A stretch of 36,252 bases of DNA from Lachnospiraceae bacterium (GTDB taxonomy: Bacteria; Bacillota; Clostridia; Lachnospirales; Lachnospiraceae): positions 1 to 36,252 of the forward strand of contig JAQXFO010000042.1 in assembly GCA_029005135.1 (NCBI GenBank), given 5' to 3'. The notes beneath the pieces are model-generated. The model was not told the DNA's origin, did not search any database, and saw only the letters and a list, made by a program, of their open reading frames with translations. Shown piece by piece: positions 1-9,800 of this stretch (position 1 is the first letter of the stretch; every line of letters begins with the position of its first letter). Position numbers and translations under genes: made by a program.

Positions 1-16
1 ACGGTAGGAGCGCCGC

Positions 17-103
17 CTTGCTTCGCAAGTTTCCGCGCAGGCGTCGTCACAAACGCTACTATCGTGACGTAAGCCTGCGCGAATGAAACCGACGCGAAGC
101 AAG
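17..103. repeat. Long imperfect palindrome (REP-like intergenic repeat)
   Basis: Four nested stem segments pair in order: 17-26 with 94-103 (10 bp, CTTGCTTCGC/GCGAAGCAAG), 29-33 with 85-89, 35-42 with 73-80 (8 bp, GCGCAGGC/GCCTGCGC), and 45-50 with 64-69, closing a 13-nt loop. It lies just downstream of the glmS stop on the minus strand. There is no T-tract on either side, so a simple intrinsic terminator is unlikely. The structure resembles dispersed palindromic repeats, but copy number cannot be judged from one window. Confidence 0.6.
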
Positions 104-150
104 AGCAGAGCGACGTGTTAACCGCAGTCCATCACCGCGTAGTCATCTAT

Positions 151-2001
<1,851 letters not shown>

Positions 2002-2042
2002 AGGATGTTTCCTTTCGTACAGATAAGTCAAAGGTTATGTCA

Positions 2043-2071
2043 ATTTTACAATTTGACCGGTGATAAGTCAA
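2043..2071 (-). promoter_or_regulatory. glmS promoter
   Basis: On the minus strand, -35 TTGACT (2066-2071) and -10 TAAAAT (2043-2048) are separated by 17 bp. The 11-mer GATAAGTCAAA occurs twice, at 2062-2072 (overlapping the -35) and at 2022-2032 (near the expected transcript start), exactly 40 bp apart; the pair could be a repeated operator half-site. Confidence 0.65.
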
Positions 2072-2103
2072 ACCGTGAAACCCGGACCCCGGAGAGTCGA
2101 TGC

Positions 2104-2132
2104 TTGCCGTCCCGCCGGGCCTCAAGTACAAT
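2104..2132 (+). promoter_or_regulatory. Promoter of the HAD hydrolase gene
   Basis: -35 TTGCCG (2104-2109), 17-bp spacer, -10 TACAAT (2127-2132), 27 bp before the start codon. A TTGCC-type -35 recurs before metG and before the gene at 32434. Confidence 0.55.
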
Positions 2133-2159
2133 AGTCGGTAGCGGACATAAAGGAGAACG

Positions 2160-2774
2160 ATGATGATTCAAAATCTGATATTTGACGTAGGGGAAGTGCT
2201 GGTCGGTTACCGCTGGGAGGAAATGCTGACAATGCATGGCCTTTCTCCGGAGAGAGCGGCTCAGGTCTATGATTCGTGCTTTGATACGCTGGACTGGCTG
2301 GATTATGACAAGGGGCTGGTGACACTGGAGGAAGTGATCCGGCGGGCGAAGGCGGGTCATCCCGATGCGGCTGAGGATCTGGAATGGTTTCTCAACAATC
2401 CTGAAATGATGGTCGTGCCGCGGCCCCGGATCTGGCAGCGCCTCTGCGAGCTCCATGACAAGGGCATGGGCATTTACATCCTGTCAAATTATTCGCGGGA
2501 GTATTTTAACCGGGCCATACGGGGTTTCCATTTTTTCAGAGCTGTCGACGGCTGTCTTGTCTCTTATGAGGTGGGGCTGGCCAAACCCGATCCGGCCATT
2601 TACACCTGCCTCCTGGAGCGTTTCCGGCTGAAGGCGGAGACGTGTCTTTTTCTGGATGATCGTCTCGAAAATGTGGAAGCCGCACGGCAGCTGGGTATCG
2701 CCGGTTATCATGTCACCGGGGAAGAGGCACTGGCGGACTATCTGTCCGGCTTATTCCGGAATTTACCCGGATGA
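2160..2774 (+). CDS. HAD-superfamily hydrolase, subfamily IA (YihX-like)
   Basis: Probable phosphatase of small phosphorylated metabolites; the substrate is unknown. Motif I is FDVGEVL near the N-terminus (nucleophile Asp; the +2 position is Gly as in the YihX/FDxGNVL branch). Motif II is ILSNYS, motif III the Lys of GLAKPDPAIY, and motif IV FLDDRLENV. At 204 aa it has the size of a compact IA enzyme with a helical cap. SD AAAGGAG lies at 2149-2155; the first ATG (2160) is only 4 bases away and the second (2163) 7 bases, so translation may begin at 2163. YihX is a glucose-1-phosphate phosphatase in E. coli, but sequence alone cannot settle the substrate here. Confidence 0.85.
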   Translation: MMIQNLIFDVGEVLVGYRWEEMLTMHGLSPERAAQVYDSCFDTLDWLDYDKGLVTLEEVIRRAKAGHPDAAEDLEWFLNNPEMMVVPRPRIWQRLCELHDKGMGIYILSNYSREYFNRAIRGFHFFRAVDGCLVSYEVGLAKPDPAIYTCLLERFRLKAETCLFLDDRLENVEAARQLGIAGYHVTGEEALADYLSGLFRNLPG

Positions 2775-2852
2775 GGCCCTTCCGGCTAAGGCAAAGCCCT
2801 TTTGGCTGCGATGGATTCAGTCGCTCGGCGAAGATCATGTAAACAGCAACAA

Positions 2853-2884
2853 AAAAATCGCTTGTCATCTGACAAGCGATTTTT
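2853..2884 (-). terminator. Intrinsic terminator of tRNA-Ala, probably bidirectional
   Basis: A 14-bp stem (2853-2866 with 2871-2884) contains AATCGCTTGTC and its complement, with a 4-nt loop. It is followed on the minus strand by a run of seven T. On the plus strand it also ends in TTTTT, so it can stop transcription from the HAD gene as well. Confidence 0.85.
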
Positions 2885-2885
2885 A

Positions 2886-2958
2886 TGGAGCATATGGGAT
2901 TCGAACCCATGACCTCCACAATGCCATTGTGGCGCGCTCCCAACTGCGCTAATCCCCC
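2886..2958 (-). tRNA. tRNA-Ala (anticodon GGC)
   Basis: A 73-nt cloverleaf on the minus strand: acceptor GGGGGAT/ATGCTCC, D stem GCGC/GCGC, anticodon stem CCACA/TGTGG with loop ATGGCAT (anticodon GGC, decoding GCC/GCU), T stem ATGGG/CCCAT with loop TTCGAAT, discriminator A. The G3:U70 pair that identifies tRNA-Ala is present. Position 5:68 is a G-G mismatch, which is unusual. The 3' CCA is not encoded and must be added by the CCA-adding enzyme. A promoter lies just upstream and a strong terminator starts 2 nt after the gene. Confidence 0.95.
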
Positions 2959-2970
2959 GTACGAGTGTTT

Positions 2971-2998
2971 ATTATAGCAGCGCCTCGGGATAATGCAA
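2971..2998 (-). promoter_or_regulatory. tRNA-Ala promoter
   Basis: Minus strand: -35 TTGCAT (2993-2998), 16-bp spacer, perfect -10 TATAAT (2971-2976), 12 bp before the mature tRNA 5' end. The -35 hexamer and the TATAATAAAC context match those of the tRNA-Lys promoter at 35618. Confidence 0.8.
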
Positions 2999-3097
2999 GA
3001 GGTTTTTTGGAATTTTTTGAAAAAAATTCGGATGTTCCGGTTCTCCCGGCGGCGCCGCGCGGGTCCGCCGGTGCGCGGGGCCTCCGCGATCCCGGCC

Positions 3098-3649
3098 TCA
3101 GCCAAGGGTCAGGGTATGATAGATCTCGCCGGTCATCACATCGCGCCAGGTGAAGGTGTCATTTTCCCACATCATATAGCTGTGGCAGCTGCCGGCTTTC
3201 GGGATGGCGACGGAGCCTGGGTTGAGATATAGAAAACCGGGGTGCTCGGTCCAGGCAGGCACGTGAGTGTGGCCGTTCAGCAGGATGCCGCCTTCAGGTA
3301 AGGGCGGCGGGGTCATTTCCCCAAAATGATGACCGTGGGTGGCCAGAACATCCCGCCCGCTGAGGCTCAGCCAGGCGTAATCGGCCATGATCGGGAAATC
3401 CAGCACCATCTGGTCGACTTCGCCGTCGCAGTTGCCGCGGACACAGAGGAGACGGCTGCGCAGGCTGTTCAGCATCGGGATCACCGCCTTTGGGGCATAG
3501 TCCCGGGGCAGGTCGTTGCGGGGACCGTGATACAGAAGATCGCCCAGCAGGACGATCCGGTCGGGGGAGGCGGCCTCGATGCGCGCCATCAGTGCTTCGG
3601 CGTAATAGGCGGAGCCATGGATATCGGAAGCAATAAGAACAGATGTCAT
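3098..3649 (-). CDS. yfcE: YfcE/MJ0936-family metallophosphodiesterase
   Basis: A two-metal calcineurin-like phosphodiesterase of 183 aa, the standard size of the YfcE family, acting on phosphodiesters in the cytosol; the natural substrate is not known from the family. All metal-binding motifs are visible: SDIHG (D9, H11), LLGDLLYHGP (D37), RGNCDGE (N73, D75), THGH (H105, H107), NGHTH (H127, H129) and LNPGS. An AGAGGT SD lies about 7 bases before the ATG. The gene is divergent from the exonuclease gene and may end in the G+C-rich stretch before the tRNA-Ala promoter. Confidence 0.92.
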   Translation of the reverse strand: MTSVLIASDIHGSAYYAEALMARIEAASPDRIVLLGDLLYHGPRNDLPRDYAPKAVIPMLNSLRSRLLCVRGNCDGEVDQMVLDFPIMADYAWLSLSGRDVLATHGHHFGEMTPPPLPEGGILLNGHTHVPAWTEHPGFLYLNPGSVAIPKAGSCHSYMMWENDTFTWRDVMTGEIYHTLTLG

Positions 3650-3705
3650 AATGATACCTCTTTGAACGGGTACGGACCCGGAAATAGGGCAATCTTGCCG
3701 TTGTC

Positions 3706-3714
3706 ACTATAACA
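3706..3714 (-). promoter_or_regulatory. Possible extended -10 promoter of yfcE
   Basis: Minus strand TGTTATAGT: a TGn extension followed by TATAGT. No good -35 is seen at the expected distance. It lies about 57 bp upstream of the yfcE start. Confidence 0.4.
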
Positions 3715-3726
3715 CGAGCCGGCTTA

Positions 3727-3755
3727 TTGCGAAAGTCACAGCCGGATGTTATGCT
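3727..3755 (+). promoter_or_regulatory. Promoter of the exonuclease gene, very close to its start
   Basis: -35 TTGCGA (3727-3732), 17-bp spacer, -10 TATGCT (3750-3755) preceded by TG at 3748-3749... the -10 is thus roughly of the extended type (TGT then TATGCT). The expected transcript start is about 3762, only one or two bases before the ATG at 3764, so the mRNA may be leaderless. Confidence 0.45.
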
Positions 3756-3763
3756 TAATTATT

Positions 3764-4711
3764 ATGAACTATATTGTATTTGACCTTGAATGGAATCAGT
3801 GCCCCTATGGGAAGGAGCAGGAAAATGCCCGCCTCCCCTTTGAGATCATTGAGATCGGGGCTGTTAAACTGAATGAAGAGAAGGCTGTTCTGGATACCTT
3901 CCATACCTATATCAAACCGGTTGTCTACCGCAAGATCCATTATCGGACTCACGAGGTGATTGGTTTAAATATAGAAGATCTTGATGAAGGACTGCCCTTC
4001 CGTGAGGCGGCGGAACGATTCCTGGCCTTCTGCGGCAGTGATTATCGCTTCTGCACCTGGGGCTCGCTGGATTTGACGGAGCTCCAGCGCAATCTGCGTT
4101 ACTATCATATGAATCAGCGTCTGGCGATACCGCTCTTTTTTGAAGATGTCCAGAAGCTGTTTGCGCTGACCTATGAGACGAAGCATGAGAGACGCTCACT
4201 GTCATATGCCGCGGAGTATCTGAACATTGCGGAGGAGGGACATTTTCATCATGCTCTGGACGATGCCCTGTATACCGCCAGGATCCTTCAGACGATCGAT
4301 GACCGAATGATCCGGGAGAATTTCTCCGTGGACACCTTCCATGTGCCGGGCTGCCGCAAGGAGGAATACGCGATCCGCTATCCGGATTATGTGAAATTCA
4401 TCTCCTGCGGATTCGATAACCGTGAAGATATGCTCGCCGACCGGGTCGTTGCCGCGGTAATCTGCCCCGAGTGCGGTCGGCCGCTCAGACGCCGCATTCA
4501 GTGGTTTGCGACGGGCGGCAAGGTCTATCAGGCCATAGGCCTCTGTCATACTCATGGCTACGTCAAAAGCAAGATCCATGTAAAAAAGACGGACGACAAT
4601 GAAACCTACGCGATCCGGACCACCAAGATGGTAAGCGAGGACATTTACCTTCAGCTCCTTGACAAAAAGCAAAACAGGAAAAAGAAGAAATATCAGAAGG
4701 AAGAGCCGTGA
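3764..4711 (+). CDS. DEDDh-type 3'-5' exonuclease with C-terminal Cys/His cluster
   Basis: Predicted nuclease of the DnaQ-like/ExoX group (315 aa). ExoI motif FDLEWN supplies D7 and E9, ExoII lies around CTWGSLDLTELQRN, and ExoIII is HHALDDALYTA, giving the DEDDh catalytic set in about the first 180 residues. The C-terminal third carries CPECGRPLRRR and, some 20 residues on, LCHTHG, which could form a small zinc ribbon, followed by a very basic end (KKQNRKKKKYQK) suited to nucleic-acid binding. The frame opens at 3746, but that ATG falls inside the predicted promoter spacer; ATG 3764 begins the conserved MNYIVFDLEW. No SD precedes either start. DNA or RNA as substrate cannot be decided; some relatives are annotated as KapD-like or inhibitor-of-KinA exonucleases. 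Confidence 0.85.
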   Translation: MNYIVFDLEWNQCPYGKEQENARLPFEIIEIGAVKLNEEKAVLDTFHTYIKPVVYRKIHYRTHEVIGLNIEDLDEGLPFREAAERFLAFCGSDYRFCTWGSLDLTELQRNLRYYHMNQRLAIPLFFEDVQKLFALTYETKHERRSLSYAAEYLNIAEEGHFHHALDDALYTARILQTIDDRMIRENFSVDTFHVPGCRKEEYAIRYPDYVKFISCGFDNREDMLADRVVAAVICPECGRPLRRRIQWFATGGKVYQAIGLCHTHGYVKSKIHVKKTDDNETYAIRTTKMVSEDIYLQLLDKKQNRKKKKYQKEEP

Positions 4712-4731
4712 CATCAGTTGTCACGGCTTTT
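4704..4731 (+). terminator. Terminator of the exonuclease gene
   Basis: A 10-bp stem (AGCCGTGACA at 4704-4713 with 4719-4728) has loop TCAGT and is followed by a short T-run. It overlaps the stop codon at 4709-4711. Confidence 0.75.
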
Positions 4732-4776
4732 ATGTTATGATGAATGCCACCACAATCTCGGGAAAGGAGATCAGGG

Positions 4777-5697
4777 ATGATCAAACGCTCATTATGGCCA
4801 GTATATCTGGGTGCGATGCTGTCGGCTGCTGTCTGGACAGCACCGGAGGAGGTGTGCGCCGGAACGGAAGAGATGACGGAGGAAGGCCGCTCCGCGGAAG
4901 ACGGCGTTGAGGTAGTGCCCTCGGCTGCGGCAGCGGAGACCGCCATGAGAGAAGAGTCTGAGGCTGCGGCAGTGACCGACCCTGAAGCCGAGGAAGGCGA
5001 AGTAAAAGAGGCGGCAGAGGGCAAAGAGGCTGCCGTCAGCATAGATGACACAGACGAGAACGCATCGGAGCCCGCGCCCGGGTCCGAACCGGGGCCTGAG
5101 CCCGAGCCGACGCCCGGCCCGGGACTTGCTCCGGAACCTGTGACCGAGCCCGCACCCGAGCCGGGTCTTACTCCGGAACCAGAGCCTGAACCGGAGCCAG
5201 AGCCCGAACCGGAATCTGAGCCCGAACCGGAACCTGAGTCCGCACCGGAACACGTGTCCGATTCAGATCCGGTATCCGAGCCGGCCCCTGTATCGGCGGA
5301 AGAGCCGTCTCAGAGCGATCCCCCGGTTTCCGAGCCGGCACCGGCCGCGAGGCCGTCGGCCGTGCCTCGTACGGCAGCGGTCACGGCTTCACCGGCCGGC
5401 CTCGCCGCCGCTGCAGCTGCGGATCATGCCGCAGCGATGACGACCGCGGCACAGTCGGCGCAGAACTCCCGGACGTATACGATGGCGAAGCGTGACAGGA
5501 CAGCGGAGGCAGCTTCCGAAGAAGCCGGCTATTTTATGATACGCCGCGTCAGCGGACTGCCGTCGGTCAATATCAGCGGCGGCATCCTGCCTGTTTTCGA
5601 GTCGAAAGCGGATGATGCCCGGGCAGCGGGATACCTGGCTTTCGGCGGCAGCGCGGTGATCCTGGAGGATGTGGGCGACGGCTGGGCCTATGTGTAA
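4777..5697 (+). CDS. N-terminal part of wall hydrolase: signal peptide, Pro/Glu linker, partial SH3 domain
   Basis: 306 aa up to the TAA. The start at 4777 is chosen because SD GGAAAGGAG sits seven bases upstream and [19 protein letters not shown] begins a signal peptide likely cleaved near VCAG; the frame runs 11 codons further up without support. Residues about 30-95 are acidic and Ala-rich. Residues about 98-190 are a Pro-Glu repeat (PEPEPEP), typical of wall-spanning spacers. Residues about 250-306 begin a bacterial SH3 domain ([18 protein letters not shown] ... DGWAYV). By itself this product would be exported but have no catalytic domain. It is followed in frame by the rest of the hydrolase, so it should be read with the entry for 4777-6675. 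Confidence 0.7.
   Translation: MIKRSLWPVYLGAMLSAAVWTAPEEVCAGTEEMTEEGRSAEDGVEVVPSAAAAETAMREESEAAAVTDPEAEEGEVKEAAEGKEAAVSIDDTDENASEPAPGSEPGPEPEPTPGPGLAPEPVTEPAPEPGLTPEPEPEPEPEPEPESEPEPEPESAPEHVSDSDPVSEPAPVSAEEPSQSDPPVSEPAPAARPSAVPRTAAVTASPAGLAAAAAADHAAAMTTAAQSAQNSRTYTMAKRDRTAEAASEEAGYFMIRRVSGLPSVNISGGILPVFESKADDARAAGYLAFGGSAVILEDVGDGWAYV
5068..5352 (+). repeat. Degenerate tandem repeat encoding a Pro-Glu spacer
   Basis: The six-base period GAGCCC/GAACCG with variants encodes PE dipeptides. The low complexity also creates a spurious Phe/Arg/Leu-rich frame on the opposite strand. Confidence 0.8.
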
Positions 5698-5781
5698 TCC
5701 GGTGACGTCCGCGGGTTTGCCCGCCGACGTTATCTTTCCGATGAAAAGGCGGCACCGTATCAGCGCGAGGGGGTTACTGCT

Positions 5782-6675
5782 GTGCCCGCCCTGCCGCTTT
5801 GTGAGAATGAGGCCTTTTTCTACTGCCCGATGACTCATCGGGACGCCGAAGAGTTTGCCCGTCTGTGCGGCACTGTTTTATCCGAAATGGCAGCCGGCTA
5901 TATCGGCAGCCCTTATGTCTGGGGCGGCACCAGCCTGACGGAGGGCTGTGACTGTTCGGGTTTTGTGCTGCGCCTCTATGAAAACCTCGGCATCACGCTG
6001 CCCCGGGTGTCCCGTCAGCAGGCTCTGGCGGGATGGGAGGTCCCGGCGGATGAGATCCGGCCAGGAGATCTGATTTTCTATGAGACGGACGGCACGGTCA
6101 CCCATGTGCTCCTGGCTTCGGGCAGCCAGCTGGCCGTCAATGCCGCCGGAGCGGCCAGCGGCATCGTGATGTCGGAGATCGAGACGGCGAGGATCGCCGC
6201 AGTCCGGCGTTTTATCCTGACGGAAGAGGAATTCGAAGCCGTGAAGGCGGCCAAAAGGCAGGCCGAAGAGGCGGCTCAGGACGCACAGGCCGCCGCAGAC
6301 CGGGAAGCGGCTTATGCGGCGGAGGCGGTGCATGAGGAACTGATCTGGGCGATCGTGGCCCAGGAAGACGATACCTCCTATGAGGGCGCCCTCGGTGTCA
6401 TCACCTGCGCCGTCAACCGCGCGGCACAGAACTACGGCGGCTACGGCACAACGGCGTACGCTCAGTTGACAGCCCCGGGCCAGTTCTGCTATTCCCCCGA
6501 GATATCGGATCCCTCCCTGTGGCAGTCCCGCCTGGGCGGCAGGGTACCGGACTATGTCAAAGCGGCCGTGGAGGACTGCCTGTATCGGGGTATTCGCAAT
6601 CACGATTTTCTGAACTTCCGGAGCAGCCGCGGAACGAGTCTGCGAATACAGATCGGGAGTAATTGGTACTTTTGA
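5782..6675 (+). CDS. C-terminal part of wall hydrolase: NlpC/P60 and SleB-like domains
   Basis: Frame from the possible GTG at 5782, 297 aa. It has no signal peptide of its own. The NlpC/P60 domain spans YIGSPYVWGGTS, GCDCSGFVLRLY (catalytic Cys at 5953-5955) and TVTHVLLASG (catalytic His at 6103-6105); this family cleaves peptidoglycan stem-peptide bonds such as D-iGlu-mDap. After an Ala/Glu-rich helix comes a SleB/CwlJ-like hydrolase domain, LIWAIVAQEDDTSYEGALG, VITCAVNRA and a C-terminal end in NWYF, a family known from spore-cortex lytic enzymes. A GAGGGGG stretch eight bases before the GTG could allow internal initiation, but a cytoplasmic wall hydrolase would make little sense, so this is best viewed as the second half of the gene at 4777-6675. 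Confidence 0.7.
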   Translation: MPALPLCENEAFFYCPMTHRDAEEFARLCGTVLSEMAAGYIGSPYVWGGTSLTEGCDCSGFVLRLYENLGITLPRVSRQQALAGWEVPADEIRPGDLIFYETDGTVTHVLLASGSQLAVNAAGAASGIVMSEIETARIAAVRRFILTEEEFEAVKAAKRQAEEAAQDAQAAADREAAYAAEAVHEELIWAIVAQEDDTSYEGALGVITCAVNRAAQNYGGYGTTAYAQLTAPGQFCYSPEISDPSLWQSRLGGRVPDYVKAAVEDCLYRGIRNHDFLNFRSSRGTSLRIQIGSNWYF

Positions 6676-6747
6676 CGAAATGCTGACGGCAGCGCTGCTG
6701 ACCTCCGGAATGAAAATGCCGCAAACGCCTGAAAACAGCGCGTTTTC

Positions 6748-6777
6748 TTGACAAACGCAGAGTCAAAAACATATAAT
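6748..6777 (+). promoter_or_regulatory. ileS promoter
   Basis: Perfect -35 TTGACA (6748-6753), 18-bp spacer, perfect -10 TATAAT (6772-6777). A small hairpin (GAAAAC 6731-6736 with GTTTTC 6742-6747) abuts the -35 and may be a weak stop for the upstream gene. The leader is about 20 nt, too short for a T-box. Confidence 0.85.
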
Positions 6778-6803
6778 GATGAGTACTTTGGAGGTTTGTG
6801 GCT

Positions 6804-9800
6804 ATGTATAAAAAGGTAGATACGAATTTAAACTTTGTTGATCGTGAAAAAGAGGTCAGTCAGTTCTGGCGTGATCACGACATTTTCAAAAAGAGTATTC
6901 ATCATCGTGAAGGCTGTCCGACCTATATGTTTTATGACGGCCCGCCGACAGCCAACGGCAAACCGCATATCGGTCATGTCCTGACACGTGTTATTAAAGA
7001 TACGATTCCGCGTTACCACACCATGAAGGGTGAGATGGTGCCGCGTAAAGCCGGCTGGGATACCCACGGCCTGCCGGTGGAGATCGAGGTGGAGAAGCTC
7101 CTGGGTCTGGACGGCAAGGAACAGATCGAGGAATACGGCATTGCCCCCTTCATCGAAAAGTGCAAGGATTCCGTCTGGAAATATGAAGGTATGTGGCGCA
7201 CCTTCTCCGATAAGGTCGGCTTCTGGGCTGACATGGACGATCCCTATGTCACCTATGACAACAATTTCATTGAATCCGAGTGGTGGGCTCTCAAGCAGAT
7301 CTATGACAAGAATCTGCTGTATCAGGGCTATAAGGTTGTCCCCTATTGCCCGCGCTGCGGCACACCGCTGTCCTCCCATGAGGTAGCTCAGGGGTATAAG
7401 GAGGTTAAGGAGCGCTCTGCCGTTGTCCGTTTCCGCGTCAAGGGTGAGGATGCCTATTTCCTGGCCTGGACAACCACACCCTGGACTCTTCCCTCCAATG
7501 TCGCACTCTGCGTGAATCCGAAGGAAACCTATGTCAAGGCGGTTTCCCGCGGTGAGACCTACTACATGGCGGAAGCTCTGGTCGGTGCGGTCCTGGGCGA
7601 CGAAGCCGAGATCAGGGAGACTTATCTGGGTAAGGATCTGGAATACCGTGAATATGAGCCGTTGTTTGAATGCACGGCCAAAGCGGCTGCCGATAAGAAG
7701 AAAAAAGCCCATTACATTGTCTGCGACAGTTATGTCACGATGTCCGACGGTACCGGTATCGTTCATATCGCACCGGCTTTCGGCGAAGACGATGCCAATG
7801 TCGGCCGCAAATACGACCTGCCGCTGGTTCAGCTCGTTGACGAGCAGGGCAATCTGCGCGGCGGCACACCGTGGGATGGTGTCTTTGTCAAGAAGGCCGA
7901 TCCGATGGTGTTGGATTATCTGAAGGAACAGGGAACACTGTTCGCCGCCCCGGAATTCACCCATGATTATCCTCACTGCTGGCGCTGCGGCACACCGCTG
8001 CTCTACTATGCCCGCGAGTCCTGGTTCATCAAGATGACCGCTGTCAAGGATCGTCTTGTTGAGAACAACAAGAAAATCAACTGGATCCCGGCCAGTATTG
8101 GCGAAGGCCGTTTCGGTGCCTGGCTTGAAAATGTCCAGGACTGGGCTCTGTCCAGAAACCGTTACTGGGGCACTCCGCTGCCGATCTGGGTCTGTGACGG
8201 CTGCGGCGAGAAGACCGCCATCGGCTCCATCGAGGAACTGAAGGCACGCTCCGAAAACTGCCCGGACAACATTGAACTTCATAAGCCCTACATCGATGCC
8301 GTGACGCTGAAGTGCCCGTGCTGCGGCGGTCAGATGCATCGTGTGCCGGAGGTCATCGACTGCTGGTTCGATTCAGGCTCCATGCCGTTCGCCCAGCACC
8401 ATTATCCCTTTGAGAATAAGGAACTGTTTGAGAAGCAGTTCCCGGCCAGCTTCATTTCCGAGGCTGTCGATCAGACACGCGGCTGGTTCTATTCTCTGCA
8501 TGCGATTTCCACACTGATCTTCGATAAGCCCTGTTTTGAGAACTGCATCATCCTTGGCCTTGTGCTCGATGAAAACGGCCAGAAGATGTCTAAGTCCAAG
8601 GGCAACGCCGTTGACCCGATGGAAGCTCTCGAAGCCTACGGCGCTGACGCGATCCGCTGGTATTTCACCGTGAATTCCGCACCGTGGCTGCCGTCCCGCT
8701 TCTATAAAGAAGCGGTTCAGGAAGGCCAGAGAAAGTTCCTGGGCACACTGTGGAACACTTATGCCTTCTATGTGCTGTATGCCGAGATCGATCAGTTCGA
8801 TCCGACAAAATACACACTGGATTACAACAGTCTGCCGGTCATGGATAAATGGGTTCTGTCCCGTCTGAATTCCTGCATCCGGGATGTGGACGGCTATATG
8901 AGCAATTACCGCGTGACGGAAGCCGGCAAGGCGCTCAATGATTTCGTTGACGAGCTGTCCAACTGGTATGTCCGCCGCTGCCGTGACCGTTTCTGGGCCA
9001 AAGGCATGGAACAGGATAAGATCAACGCCTATATGACGCTGTATACCGCCATTGTGACGGTCAGCAAGCTGGCGGCACCGATCATCCCGTTCATGACGGA
9101 AGCGATCTATCAGAATCTGGTGGTCGGCCTTGATCCGACAGCACCGGAATCCATCCATCTGTGCGATTATCCGACGGTGGACGAGTCTATGATCGACAAG
9201 ACCATGGAAGAGAACATGGATCATCTGCTGGAGGTGGTCGTTCTCGGCCGTGCTGCCAGAAACGAAGCCGCCATCAAGAACCGCCAGCCGATTGCCCGGA
9301 TGATGGTGAAGGCCGATTTCGCTCTGCCGGAATTCTACCAGAAGATCATTCTTGACGAACTGAATGTCAAGACACTGGAACAGGTGGATTCCGTCGACGG
9401 CTTTATCAGCTACAATTTCAAACCGCAGCTCAAAACGGTGGGTCCGAAGTACGGCAAGCTTCTGGGCGGCATCCGGACGGCTCTGTCATCGCTGGATGGT
9501 GCGGCGGCCATGGCTGAACTCAGGAATCAGGGCAGCCTGACCTTTGATATCAACGGTTCGGAAGTGGTTCTGGGCGAAGAGGATCTGCTGATCGAGACGG
9601 CTCAGAATGAGGCTTACGAAACACAGAGCGACAACAATATCACCGTCGTTCTTGACAAAACACTGACGCCGGAACTGATCGAGGAAGGCTTTGTGCGTGA
9701 GATCATTTCCAAGGTTCAGACTATGCGTAAGGAAGCCGGCTTCGAAGTGACAGACCGCATCGTGGTCTATGCCTCGGGCAACGATAAACTGCGCGGCATT

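Larger units (their letters stand above)
4777..6675 (+). pseudogene. Secreted SH3-NlpC/P60-SleB cell-wall hydrolase split by an in-frame TAA
   Basis: Reading from 4777 straight through the TAA at 5695-5697 (codon 307) gives one continuous frame of 633 codons ending at 6675. The order is signal peptide, Pro/Glu-rich linker, bacterial SH3 domain, NlpC/P60 peptidase, Ala/Glu-rich linker, SleB/CwlJ-like hydrolase. The stop falls inside the SH3 domain: GWAYV before it and SGDVRGFARRRYL after it together form a normal SH3 strand pair, and relatives usually carry Lys or Glu at this point, one base away from TAA. So the two frames were one gene. Possible explanations are a recent nonsense mutation, a sequencing error, or rare readthrough. 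No frameshift or other stop is seen, so any decay is very recent. Confidence 0.75.

Noticed and set aside
2002-2159. glmS ribozyme
   Set aside because: The predicted leader is about 35 nt and the conserved ribozyme core is not seen.
6676-6803. T-box riboswitch before ileS
   Set aside because: The promoter leaves a leader of only about 20 nt and no T-box sequence or antiterminator is present.
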